Assembly: GCA_023254445.1 (NCBI GenBank)
Contig: JALRLN010000024.1
Span: forward strand, 290 to 14,333
DNA: 14,044 nt
DNA from: Candidatus Poseidoniaceae archaeon
GTDB lineage: Archaea > Thermoplasmatota > Poseidoniia > Poseidoniales > Poseidoniaceae
Direction: 5' to 3'
Below are positions 1-7,599 of this stretch, in pieces. Under the pieces are notes generated by a model. It was given only the letters and a program-made list of their open reading frames with translations, searched no databases and was not told the origin of the DNA. Position numbers and translations under genes: made by a program. Position 1 is the first letter of the stretch; each line of letters opens with the position of its first letter.

Positions 1-807
1 GAGGACCACCTTCACGTGACCTTTTCTGGACACCGTGGCTTTCACTTGCATTACCGTGATCCGTCGTTGGTGCACCTTGATTCGGAGGCAAGGCGGGAAT
101 TGGTCGCGCACATTCGCGGCGAAGGGGTGGACGTCGCCGGACGCTTTGCCCGGTATGCGGACGCTTCCTCCACGGGATGGTCACGGCGTGTCCGTGAGGG
201 CGTCGCAACGACCGTGTCGACCTTGGCGTCCATCGCTTCGAAGGAGGAGGACTCGGCCAAGCACGTGTCGAGGTTGCACGAAGGCGTTCAGCGCCGGCGG
301 GCACACGAAGCAAAATCCAGCGGACCACATTCCAAAGAGGCCATCAAAAAGCTCGCAGCAACGCTTTCAGAGCACGGCAGAGCGGAACGGCTGCTCGCGG
401 GGAATTTTGACGTTCTCAAAGACGGTTACAGGACCCTCTTTGCGGACCTGGTGGCTTCGGACACCTCCATTGTGCTCGGGGCTGCAGGGGAGACGGATGA
501 GGTTGTGACGATCGATACCCGGCGGCAAATCCGGTTTCCGACGAGCCTGCATGGAAAGTGCGGGTTACGCGTGTCCACCTTGCCGTTGAACCGATTGAAT
601 CCTGATGCACCTGGCCATTACAATGCCTTGCAGGAAGCCGTGGTGTTTGGTTCGGAAGTTGACCGAACCATGGAGGTCACCGTGGACGATGCTGTGTTTG
701 GCTTGCATGGCCGAAGGCTCGAGGCCAGCACAGGCGACAAAGTGCAGGTCAGCGAGGCAGAACAGGTCTTCCTCTCGCTGAAGGGGTGGGCCCGCAACGT
801 GGCGTGA
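1..807 (+). CDS. priS: DNA primase small (catalytic) subunit PriS, 5'-truncated by the window edge
   Basis: This is the C-terminal part of the archaeo-eukaryotic primase catalytic subunit, which with PriL makes the primers for DNA replication. The reading frame is open from base 1, so the gene begins left of the window; the GTG at 16 is internal. The motif SGHRGFH lies at bases 25-45 and matches the SGxRGxH nucleotide-binding motif of the family. An Asp at 514-516 followed by the SLHGKCGLRV segment (544-573) matches the third catalytic Asp and the conserved SLHGKTG region of archaeal PriS. The first two catalytic Asp residues (a DxD pair) should lie upstream, outside the window. The Cys in HGKCG replaces the more usual Thr. 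The next gene on this strand starts 74 bp downstream, after a small hairpin. The family call is firm; only completeness is untestable here. Confidence 0.92.
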   Translation, partial: EDHLHVTFSGHRGFHLHYRDPSLVHLDSEARRELVAHIRGEGVDVAGRFARYADASSTGWSRRVREGVATTVSTLASIASKEEDSAKHVSRLHEGVQRRRAHEAKSSGPHSKEAIKKLAATLSEHGRAERLLAGNFDVLKDGYRTLFADLVASDTSIVLGAAGETDEVVTIDTRRQIRFPTSLHGKCGLRVSTLPLNRLNPDAPGHYNALQEAVVFGSEVDRTMEVTVDDAVFGLHGRRLEASTGDKVQVSEAEQVFLSLKGWARNVA

Positions 808-809
808 TG

Positions 810-828
810 GATGGCGTTCAACGCCATC
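810..828. repeat. Short inverted repeat (7-bp stem, 5-nt loop) after priS
   Basis: GATGGCG at 810-816 is complementary to CGCCATC at 822-828, with loop TTCAA, starting 3 bases after the priS stop codon. It could form an RNA hairpin at the 3' end of the priS message. No T-rich run follows, so it is not a typical intrinsic terminator of either bacterial or archaeal kind. It may be a processing or stability element, or chance. Confidence 0.35.
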
Positions 829-881
829 TCGACTGAGGAACCTTGAAGGGGCACGTCACGACCAAAGGGGCAGGGTTCCCC

Positions 882-1826
882 ATGGGTCGACGCAAGCGGA
901 AGGAACCCGAGGCTCCGGCAGCAGCCCTGCCACCCCTCCCTGACCTTCCTCCACTCCCCGGAATGCCACTCCCTCCGGCGGTGGACCTGCCAGCCCCGCC
1001 GATGCCGACCGAGATGCCTTCGCCCGCCCCCCTCCCAGAGCCTTCACTCGCTCCATCAGTGCCTGAACCGGCGGTCGCCGCCTCGGCTCCCGCGTCAACG
1101 ACCGAAGAACCGAGTTATGGGGACATTTGGGCCAAGCGCACGGAAAAGCCATTGCAACAGGTGTACGGCCACATCGACCGCTTGTCCAACAGGGACGCAG
1201 GCTCCCTCCTCGACCGATACGCCGATCGCTTCGGTCATGACCTCGACCGCGAAATCGTCGTGCTTCGCAAGCAAATGCACGACGATCGCCTTGCCGAAGC
1301 AAGGGAGGCACCAACAGTAGAACTGCTCGACGCAGAGCCCGTTGCTCCAGAAGGCGACCGGTTGAGCGTCGTCGAAGCCCGCCTCCGTGAACTCAAGCCA
1401 CAGTACGAAGCCGCAAAGCAGAACGGCGACGAGGCTGCCCTCACCTCGCTTCGACCCGAACTGAAAGCCCTAATGGAAGAACGCAAGGCCCTGAAGGGGG
1501 CCTCCGTTGCGCCAAGTCCCCAGGTCAGCACCTCCGCAGCCGCAGCATCGGATTCAGACGAATTCCCCGCTTTCGTGGCCGTTGTGGATGCGCTGTTGGG
1601 GAGCGATCTCCCTGAAGAGGCCGTCAATGCCTTCATCGCCAGTCCTGATTTCGCCATCTACCAAGAGGTGGGAAGCAACCCAAGCGGGGCAACGGACGTG
1701 CAACGCGCACAATTCTTTGTCGTGGTCGATGCCCTCCTCGGGGGCATGCCAGACGAAGCGGTTCAGACGTTCATCGCAGGGCCTGACTTTGCCCTCTATG
1801 GCCGAATCGGTGCACGCTACAGTTAG
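882..1826 (+). CDS. Unrecognised protein with Pro/Ala-rich N-terminus and C-terminal duplicated motif
   Basis: I do not recognise this 314-residue protein. The start is taken as the ATG at 882, giving a basic MGRRKRKEPE opening; the TTG at 843 in the same frame is less likely. Residues 10-80 are Pro/Ala-rich and probably disordered. A charged helical region follows (about 85-150), containing LLDRYADRFGHDLDREIVVL. A second charged helix, probably coiled coil, covers about 160-205. At the C-terminus a roughly 35-residue motif occurs twice, from Phe228 and from Phe278. Both copies have VVDALLG, then a Glu/Asp-Glu-Ala-Val helix, then PDFA-I/L-Y and a hydrophobic-Gly ending. There is no signal peptide or membrane segment. 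It lies 11 bp upstream of an RDD-like membrane protein gene, so the two products may work together. The coding call is secure from normal codon use; the function is unknown. Confidence 0.82.
   Translation: MGRRKRKEPEAPAAALPPLPDLPPLPGMPLPPAVDLPAPPMPTEMPSPAPLPEPSLAPSVPEPAVAASAPASTTEEPSYGDIWAKRTEKPLQQVYGHIDRLSNRDAGSLLDRYADRFGHDLDREIVVLRKQMHDDRLAEAREAPTVELLDAEPVAPEGDRLSVVEARLRELKPQYEAAKQNGDEAALTSLRPELKALMEERKALKGASVAPSPQVSTSAAAASDSDEFPAFVAVVDALLGSDLPEEAVNAFIASPDFAIYQEVGSNPSGATDVQRAQFFVVVDALLGGMPDEAVQTFIAGPDFALYGRIGARYS
1563..1823 (+). repeat. Tandem protein-level duplication inside the 882-1826 gene
   Basis: Two related segments encode residues about 228-264 and 278-312 of the upstream protein. 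Shared positions include V-V-D-A-L-L-G, E-A-V, F-I-A, P-D-F-A and Y with a following Val/Ile-Gly. The copies differ clearly at the DNA level, so the duplication is old and kept by selection on the protein rather than being a recent DNA repeat. Confidence 0.7.
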
Positions 1827-1832
1827 GGGGAG
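1827..1832 (+). promoter_or_regulatory. Shine-Dalgarno-like site for the 1838 gene
   Basis: GGGGAG lies five bases before the ATG at 1838, overlapping the end of the preceding gene. It fits translation of a downstream gene in an operon and supports the ATG at 1838 as the start. Confidence 0.5.
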
Positions 1833-1837
1833 ACAAC

Positions 1838-2689
1838 ATGGGACTGCTTGACAAGGCCAACGCCAACACTGGAGGAGCAACCACGGCGGCGCCAGCCGCT
1901 CCCGCTCCAACCCCGGCTCCTGCCGCTGCACCAGCGCCGGCACCCGTCGCTGATGCGGCAGCCAAAACGAACACCAAGGCCAAAAAGGCGAAGGCGCCAA
2001 AAGCACGCCCAAAAGGCCTCCCCTCTGAATTCGAAATCGCAGGAACGGGAAGCCGTACCATCGGTGCATGGTCCAACATGGTGGTCAACTTCGGCTTGAT
2101 TGCCGTGGCGACCGTGATGTCGATCTCCGACACCAACTTCACCACCACCTTGCTGTGGGGCGGTGCCTTCGTGATGTACCTCGTGAACGTGGTTGTGATC
2201 CCGCTCCGTTTTGGTCGGAACATCGGTCAGTTCGTGTCGCGGACGAAATACGTGAACTCCTCTGGTGAAGCCCCTCCGAAGATTCATGCCGTCCTCAACA
2301 GCCTGCTCGGATTTTTGCTGCTGCTGGGCACGTTCCTTGTCTTTGCCAACATGGGCGACCTCAAGGACGGGGACACGAAGGCCATCACATGGTTCAGCAT
2401 CGGCTGTGTCATGGTGCTCATGCCCATCATGAATCGGCAGTTCAAATCATCAAGCGACCTGAACCAAGGCATGTTCGATCGTTTGTTTGCCGCTTACCTC
2501 GTCAAGCACGTTCCCGTTGCAGGCGAAGCGACCGGTGGATGGATGCAGCGCCTTGAGAGCATGGGTGATTTCGGTGACCGCCTGCAGGAGCGTCAGCGAC
2601 AGCGTGAACAGCGAGCCGCTGAAAAAGCCGCTGAAAGGGCGGCAGCGCAGGAAGCAAATGCTGCTGAATCCGACGGGGCCGAGGATTGA
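1838..2689 (+). CDS. RDD-like membrane protein with Ala/Pro-rich N-terminal and charged C-terminal tails
   Basis: This 283-residue protein has three visible parts. Residues 11-60 are Ala/Pro-rich, then Lys-rich, and probably disordered. A membrane region follows with four likely helices at about 81-97, 104-123, 152-171 and 183-199. The C-terminal tail (about 245-283) is Arg/Gln/Glu/Ala-rich and helical. Between helices 2 and 3, the segment LRFGRNIGQFVSRTKYVNSSG resembles the conserved R-x-GRTIGK...G loop of RDD-family proteins. MFDRLFAAYLV after helix 4 resembles the closing Dr-x-A-x-x-x-V element of that family. RDD proteins are poorly defined; some act in ion or osmotic transport. The gene starts 11 bp after its upstream neighbour and its TGA abuts the next ATG directly. 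The membrane call is strong; the RDD call is a resemblance judged by eye. Confidence 0.75.
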   Translation: MGLLDKANANTGGATTAAPAAPAPTPAPAAAPAPAPVADAAAKTNTKAKKAKAPKARPKGLPSEFEIAGTGSRTIGAWSNMVVNFGLIAVATVMSISDTNFTTTLLWGGAFVMYLVNVVVIPLRFGRNIGQFVSRTKYVNSSGEAPPKIHAVLNSLLGFLLLLGTFLVFANMGDLKDGDTKAITWFSIGCVMVLMPIMNRQFKSSSDLNQGMFDRLFAAYLVKHVPVAGEATGGWMQRLESMGDFGDRLQERQRQREQRAAEKAAERAAAQEANAAESDGAED

Positions 2690-3532
2690 ATGCTCGCTCG
2701 GCGCATCGCCGACCGGTTCCTCGAAGGGCCACCAAAATCGGTCCCAAACACCCTCGATGATGCCTGGGACGTCACGGTCGTTGATGGTCTGAGAGGCCCT
2801 GTTCGCATTGCATCGAGTCGCCCAGATGGCGCCATGCTGTCCACCATGGTGGTGGTGCACGGATGGACCTCAGGTGTTGTCCGCTCAGCGAACAGGGTGA
2901 GGCACCTCACGGAACGTGGGATGTTGGTGCACCTCATGGAAGTCCGGGGGCACGGTGACAGTCCGAGCGAGGGGCCGTGGACGGCAGGTGCGGTCGTCGA
3001 CGACCTTGTCGCGGTTCTCAAGCACGTCGAACGCCATGGCCCTTGCGTGCTCTACGGGCATTCGCTGGGTGGCTTTGTGGCCTTGCGCATGTTTCACGAA
3101 TCCAACGCGCACCACACGGTGAACGCCCTCGTGCTCGAATCCCCGATGACGATGTACGCTCCGGTGTTTGACGAAGGCTGGTCCACGCTCGGTGTCTTGG
3201 GTCACATCCCGGGTTTGAAGAAGGCGGTGCTTCGCTCCCTGATCGCAAGGTGGCAGAACGAACACCCAGGCTCAGGGATCACGTCCCTTGTGGACGTCGG
3301 CGTCCCTGCATGGGGCATGCCGACCTGCCCCACGTTGGTCCTCCAAGCCGAACCCGACCGCCGTTTGGGCCCCGCACATCTCACGGCGTTGTTGGACGCT
3401 TGGCCGGAGCATGTCCCGCTCAAGGTCGTCAGGGATTCCACTTTGCGCCACTCAGGAACGTCCAGTCATCCGGCACGGGACCAGGTCTTGGATGCGTGGT
3501 TGGAAGAGCAGGGCCTCATTCTTCCCCGCTGA
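2690..3532 (+). CDS. Alpha/beta-fold hydrolase (serine hydrolase)
   Basis: A 280-residue alpha/beta hydrolase, probably cytosolic because no signal peptide is visible. The strand ending in VVVHGW (54-59) supplies the HG oxyanion-hole motif. VRGHGDS (85-91) is the typical loop after strand 4. YGHSLGG (122-128) is the nucleophile elbow with Ser125. Near the C-terminus, LVLQAEPDRR (216-225) carries Asp223 as the likely acid, and His254 or His260 is the likely base. The layout resembles lysophospholipase or monoglyceride-lipase type esterases, but the substrate cannot be read from the sequence. The ATG follows the upstream TGA with no gap (TGAATG), so translation is probably coupled to the RDD-like gene. 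The 3' end overlaps the convergent CNNM gene by 17 bp. Confidence 0.88.
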   Translation: MLARRIADRFLEGPPKSVPNTLDDAWDVTVVDGLRGPVRIASSRPDGAMLSTMVVVHGWTSGVVRSANRVRHLTERGMLVHLMEVRGHGDSPSEGPWTAGAVVDDLVAVLKHVERHGPCVLYGHSLGGFVALRMFHESNAHHTVNALVLESPMTMYAPVFDEGWSTLGVLGHIPGLKKAVLRSLIARWQNEHPGSGITSLVDVGVPAWGMPTCPTLVLQAEPDRRLGPAHLTALLDAWPEHVPLKVVRDSTLRHSGTSSHPARDQVLDAWLEEQGLILPR

Positions 3533-4604
3533 GTGCCGCTTGTTCTCTTGCGTATTCCCGGAGGTCCTCGACCTCATCCAATTCGTCGACGAATTCCGCA
3601 CCGACCAAGGTTTCGAGCACGTCCTCCAACGTGATGGCGCCTTGGGTGCCTCCAAATTCGTCAACGACGAGGGCGAAGTGCTGCCTTGATCCTCGAAACA
3701 GCACGAGGGCGTCTTCGACGCTGGCTTCGCCACTGATGCGGATGATGGGTCGCATGAGGGACGCCATCGTCGCATCGTGTTCGTCCTTGGACGAGGCCGT
3801 CAGCACGGAGGAGCGGAGCACAAGGCCAAGCACGTCATCAAGGTCCTCACCGAGCACCGGCATGCGTGAATAGCGGAGCACAGGATTGCTTTCAATGACC
3901 TCTTGCACGGTGTCCGAATCGTCCACCCAATGCATCACCGTCCTCGGGGTCATGACCTCTTTGACACGGATTTCCCTCATCTGGAGCACGTTGTGAATGA
4001 TCGTCTCTTCATCGGTTTTGAGCACACCGCCTTCTTCGCCGAGGTCGGCAATCGCCGCCACTTCCTCACGCGAGACCTGCGAAAGGTCACCGTGCGGCAA
4101 GATCCGCTTCAGTCCTTGGATGGGGACAATGAGGACCTTCATGGCGAGCACCACGATGACCAAGAGGGACCCACACGGACGTGCAAGCGCCCTCCAATAA
4201 GCCGACCCAAGCGTTTTCGGAACGATCTCCGAGAGGAACAACATGGCCAACGTCAACAGGACGGAGGCCAGGGTCAGGGCACCATCGCCGTAGAGCAATT
4301 GCACCTGCGAGCCGACGCCGGCGGCCCCCATGGTGTGCGAAATGGTGTTGAGCGTCAAAATCGCCGTCAACGGGGCCACGCTATCGTCCTGTTTGAGTTT
4401 GGACCACGTCTTGCCCAACGACGTGCCGGCGTTTTGCTCCACAGCGACCCACGTTGGGCTGATGGAAAGCACGACCGCCTCCAAAATGGAGCAAAGGAAG
4501 GACACGCCGAGCGCGATGGTGGCGTACGCCACCAAAAGACGTACGTCACCCGTACCGGTTGCTTCGATGTTGGCCCCGGCGGCCATCATGATTTCAAGGA
4601 CCAT
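3516..4604 (-). CDS. CNNM/CorC-like membrane protein (DUF21 domain plus paired CBS domains)
   Basis: This family (CNNM, CorC, hemolysin-C related) is linked to magnesium or cobalt homeostasis. With the start at 4604 the protein has 362 residues. Membrane segments of the DUF21 domain lie at about 21-48, 76-106, 109-129 and 142-165, including the family signature SEIVPKTLG near 125-133. Two CBS domains follow: VMTPR starts the first (217-268), and the second (284-333) includes ALVVDEFGGTQGAITLEDVLE. The frame is open to a GTG at 4700, but that stretch uses TTA, CTA, AGA and AGG codons unlike the rest and would crowd the divergent metG promoter. I therefore prefer the ATG at 4604; the ATG at 4655 is an alternative. 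The protein stops soon after the second CBS domain and lacks the extra C-terminal CorC/HlyC domain. It overlaps the convergent hydrolase gene by 17 bp. Confidence 0.88.
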   Translation of the reverse strand: MVLEIMMAAGANIEATGTGDVRLLVAYATIALGVSFLCSILEAVVLSISPTWVAVEQNAGTSLGKTWSKLKQDDSVAPLTAILTLNTISHTMGAAGVGSQVQLLYGDGALTLASVLLTLAMLFLSEIVPKTLGSAYWRALARPCGSLLVIVVLAMKVLIVPIQGLKRILPHGDLSQVSREEVAAIADLGEEGGVLKTDEETIIHNVLQMREIRVKEVMTPRTVMHWVDDSDTVQEVIESNPVLRYSRMPVLGEDLDDVLGLVLRSSVLTASSKDEHDATMASLMRPIIRISGEASVEDALVLFRGSRQHFALVVDEFGGTQGAITLEDVLETLVGAEFVDELDEVEDLREYAREQAALSGEE

Positions 4605-4717
4605 GTGAGCGAAGACCCCTGTCGGAGACAATCTATCCTGTGGTGGACCACTCATCAACCTGACGCTAGGCAGCACCAAAGATAGGGCTAAGAGGGGCAC
4701 GTTCGAGGCTTTACCAG
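4605..4717. promoter_or_regulatory. Divergent intergenic region between the CNNM gene and metG
   Basis: These 113 bases must carry the promoters of two divergent genes if the CNNM start is at 4604. On the minus strand, GATAGATT (4630-4637) is centred about 30 bases before the CNNM ATG, a fair position for a TATA-like box of a leaderless transcript. For metG no convincing box is visible; AAAGATAGGG (4678-4687) is the most AT-rich candidate but sits slightly far upstream. No strong Shine-Dalgarno precedes either start. Boxes were judged by eye only. Confidence 0.35.
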
Positions 4718-6973
4718 ATGACGTCCGACGAGCACGTCCTCATCAGCGTGGCGTGGCCGTACGCAAACGGCCCCCTCCACCTTGGCCACGTGGCTGGGTG
4801 CTACCTGCCACCCGACATCCAGTTCAGGTACGAGCGTGCCATGGGCCGACGCGTGTTGATGGTGTCCGGCTCTGATGAGCACGGGACACCCATCACCGTG
4901 ACGGCTGAGCAAGAAGGCATCGCTCCGCAGGAGGTGGTCGACAGGTTCCACGAGATCAACAGCAAGGCGCTCGATGCACTTGGCTGCGCATGGAGCACCC
5001 ACGTTGATCCACGAGGCATCGAATACGGCGGAGCGTTGTTCAACCGAACAAGCGACCCGGAACACGCAAAAATTGTCCAAGATACGGTGCAGATCCTTGA
5101 GAACGCAGGCCTCTTTGAGAAGCAATCCACGCCGCAATTTTACGAACTCAACGAGGACGGTGGCCGATTCCTGCCAGACAGGTACGTCGAAGGAACGTGT
5201 CCGTCGTGCGGTGCGGACGATGCACGAGGTGACCAATGCGATGCGTGCGGTGCGACCTACGAATCGGTGGAATTGGGTGAACCGCGTTCACGAATGCACC
5301 CTGAACGCAAGATCGAGGTTCGAGACACGGAGCACCTGTTTTACCGCCTCGACAAGTTTCAATCCACGCTCGAGGCCTTTGCTGCCACGGGTCAGGGCCG
5401 GTGGAAATCGAACGTACAAGCCATGACCAAGCAATGGTTGGACATGGGCCTTCGACCGCGCGCGGTCACGCGTGATTTGTCGTGGGGGATTCCCCTTCCG
5501 TTCAAGGGCGACGAGTGGGAAGGGAAGTGCGTCTATGTGTGGTTTGAAGCCGTTCAGGGCTACCACACATGCGCTCGCATCTGGGCGTCCAGGTATGCGG
5601 AGGACCATCCGGACGGAGCCGACGCATGGCGCCGTTGGTGGTGCGTGGACGACGATGGGCGGTCGCCGCGCCACCTGTACTTCCTTGGCAAGGACAACAT
5701 TCCCTTCCACACGGTGATTTGGCCTGCGATCATCCTTGGACTCAACATGGCGGAACGAGGGCTCGAAGCACCTCGTCTCCCCATCGCTGGCGACTTAGCG
5801 CTGCCGCACGACGTTCCAGCCATGGAGTACCTGATGCTGAGCGGTGGTCAATTCTCCAAATCGAGGAAGCATGCGGTCTGGTTGCCGTCCTTCCTTGAGC
5901 ATCATGACCCGGACACGCTGCGCTACTATCTGGCCATCAATATGCCCGAGGGCCACGACACAGATTTCACGTGGGAAGATTTCGTTGCCAAGGTCAACAG
6001 CGAATTGATTGCTGCATACGGGAACTTTGCTCACCGCGTGTTGACCCTCAATGCGAAGGTTCAGCAGACCGGTCACGGTCCTCTCAGCGCATGGGAAGGG
6101 TCCGGCACGACGTGGACGGAGGACACATCAGCGTGGCAGGCCCAGCACGAACTCGTTGGTCACTCCCTTGAGCGGCACCGGTTCAAAGAGGCGCTACGAG
6201 CGGCCATGACGATGGCGCAACAAGGCAACGGCATTGTCCAAAGGGCCGCGCCATGGGTCGCCCTGAAAGACGACGCAAGCGATGAAACACGAGCAGATTC
6301 CTTTGCTGGCCTCGCCCTCGCCCTCCGTATTGTGCGATCCCTTGCCATCACGCTTCAGCCCTTCATGCCCGCTTCGTCTCAGCGCTTGTGGGACATGCTT
6401 GGGGAGACAGGAGCGGTGAGCGAGGTCCGGTGGGGGGAGGCGGTCGACCTCGAGGTTCCGTTGAGCGAACCGACCCTAGCCCCAACCCCCTTGTTTGAAC
6501 GGTTGGATTTGGCTGCCATTTTGGAACGTGAAGGCCAGGTGGCAGAAGCGCATGCTCCGACGTCCGAGGCACCGAGCGTCACCGGCGTCAAGGGCGGAAA
6601 AAAGGAGAAAAAGGACGTGAAAACCATGGAACGAGAAGGCATCAGCACCATCGATTTTGAACAGTTTACCGCAGTTGATATGCGCGTGGCTCGGGTCATT
6701 TCCGTTGAGGCGCATCCCGATGCGGACCGCCTTTGGGTGGTCTCGCTCGACGACGGTTCTGAAACCGGTCGAACCATTTGTGCGGGCCTTCGTGACGTGT
6801 ACGCTGCCGAAGACCTTCTCGGGCTTCACGTCGTTGTGGTGGCCAACCTTGCCCCTCGCAAACTTCGTGGCATCATGAGCGAAGGGATGATGCTCGCCGC
6901 CGATGACGGTGAGGGTGTCGTTCGTTTGCTCACCGTACTGGATGCGATCGCACCCGGCGCTCAGGTGCGTTGA
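4718..6973 (+). CDS. metG: Methionyl-tRNA synthetase with fused C-terminal tRNA-binding domain
   Basis: Charges tRNA-Met with methionine using ATP, in the cytosol. This is a class I synthetase of 751 residues. The HIGH motif appears as HLGH (21-24) after the typical VAWPYANGPLHLGH context, which also supports this ATG as the start. A zinc knuckle is formed by Cys161, Cys164, Cys174 and Cys177. The KMSKS motif appears as FSKSR (379-383). An all-alpha anticodon-binding domain follows, then a Lys-rich linker (about 620-640). From about residue 645 an OB-fold tRNA-binding domain (Trbp111/EMAP type) begins with IDFEQFTAVDMRVARV and runs to the C-terminus. In many organisms this domain is fused; in some archaea it is a separate protein. 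The gene is divergent from the CNNM gene and its stop lies inside the end of the convergent cyclodeaminase gene (13-bp overlap). Confidence 0.96.
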   Translation: MTSDEHVLISVAWPYANGPLHLGHVAGCYLPPDIQFRYERAMGRRVLMVSGSDEHGTPITVTAEQEGIAPQEVVDRFHEINSKALDALGCAWSTHVDPRGIEYGGALFNRTSDPEHAKIVQDTVQILENAGLFEKQSTPQFYELNEDGGRFLPDRYVEGTCPSCGADDARGDQCDACGATYESVELGEPRSRMHPERKIEVRDTEHLFYRLDKFQSTLEAFAATGQGRWKSNVQAMTKQWLDMGLRPRAVTRDLSWGIPLPFKGDEWEGKCVYVWFEAVQGYHTCARIWASRYAEDHPDGADAWRRWWCVDDDGRSPRHLYFLGKDNIPFHTVIWPAIILGLNMAERGLEAPRLPIAGDLALPHDVPAMEYLMLSGGQFSKSRKHAVWLPSFLEHHDPDTLRYYLAINMPEGHDTDFTWEDFVAKVNSELIAAYGNFAHRVLTLNAKVQQTGHGPLSAWEGSGTTWTEDTSAWQAQHELVGHSLERHRFKEALRAAMTMAQQGNGIVQRAAPWVALKDDASDETRADSFAGLALALRIVRSLAITLQPFMPASSQRLWDMLGETGAVSEVRWGEAVDLEVPLSEPTLAPTPLFERLDLAAILEREGQVAEAHAPTSEAPSVTGVKGGKKEKKDVKTMEREGISTIDFEQFTAVDMRVARVISVEAHPDADRLWVVSLDDGSETGRTICAGLRDVYAAEDLLGLHVVVVANLAPRKLRGIMSEGMMLAADDGEGVVRLLTVLDAIAPGAQVR

Positions 6974-7599
6974 GCATCCATTCGACGACGCACACCTTCC
7001 ATGCACTGACGGCCGAGCACGCGGACGTCTTCACGCAACGACGGAAGCCGTTCTCGTAGGTCTGCGCCATACTCCAACGGCAGGGCATCGAGGTTGATTT
7101 GCACGTTGAACACCGCGCCTTTGGCCGCTGCAGAGGCCAAGAGCGAGGCCATACCAGCGTCGCTGATGGCGTTGGGGTTGCCATGGTTGACCATCGCATG
7201 AACGTGATCAAGGAGGACCAGTGCACGTTCTGCGGTTCGCATTGGGACCTCAGCAGCATGGAGCGTTGCCGCTCGTATGGACCCCCGCCGTGCTGCTTTC
7301 TCTTCGTCCGTACCCTTCGGAAGACGGAAGGCCTCCATCACTGCATCAAACGCAACGGCGTCCTCCTCACCCAGGTCAAGTGCATCCCGTCGCACGCGCT
7401 CAGCCTCCTCCAGTGCACGTCGTGCTGAGTCATGTCCATCGGCCCATCGTTCTGAGCCCAAGGTCAGCGATGCCACCATGGACGTGAGTGCGGCTGCTTG
7501 TCCAAGGGCCACAGCGGCAGCGGTTCCGCCGCCCGGTGTGGGCTCACTCGATGCCAAAGCCGATTCAAAGTCGCGAAGCGAAAGGTCAGCAAGGGTCAT
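6961..7599 (-). CDS. fchA: Formimidoyltetrahydrofolate cyclodeaminase / methenyl-THF cyclohydrolase family protein
   Basis: Member of the FTCD C-terminal-domain family, 212 residues and all-helical. The expected reaction is 5-formimino-THF to 5,10-methenyl-THF plus ammonia; some relatives (FchA) are instead methenyl-THF cyclohydrolases. The signature PTPGGGTAAAV at residues 20-30 is the glycine-rich folate-binding loop of the family. The NPNAISDAGMA segment near 141-151 is also conserved in these proteins. Its ATG overlaps the ftcD stop by 4 bp (ATGA), so the two are translationally coupled. In animals the two activities are fused in one FTCD protein; here they are separate. The adjacent formiminotransferase favours the cyclodeaminase role over the cyclohydrolase role. 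The 3' end overlaps metG by 13 bp. Confidence 0.92.
   Translation of the reverse strand: MTLADLSLRDFESALASSEPTPGGGTAAAVALGQAAALTSMVASLTLGSERWADGHDSARRALEEAERVRRDALDLGEEDAVAFDAVMEAFRLPKGTDEEKAARRGSIRAATLHAAEVPMRTAERALVLLDHVHAMVNHGNPNAISDAGMASLLASAAAKGAVFNVQINLDALPLEYGADLRERLPSLREDVRVLGRQCMEGVRRRMDAQRT

Noticed and set aside
1861..2020. Apparent repetitive DNA rich in GCTCC/CCGGC units
   Set aside because: It encodes the Ala/Pro-rich linker of the RDD-like protein. The repetition is compositional and no regular unit or array is present, so it is not a CRISPR or satellite.
3903..4685. A 260-codon open frame on the + strand
   Set aside because: It is the antisense of the CNNM gene, and its product is extremely rich in His, Arg, Gly and Gln, as expected of a shadow frame.
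4605..4700. GTG-initiated N-terminal extension of the CNNM protein
   Set aside because: Codon use there is atypical and it would leave only 17 bp for the divergent metG promoter.
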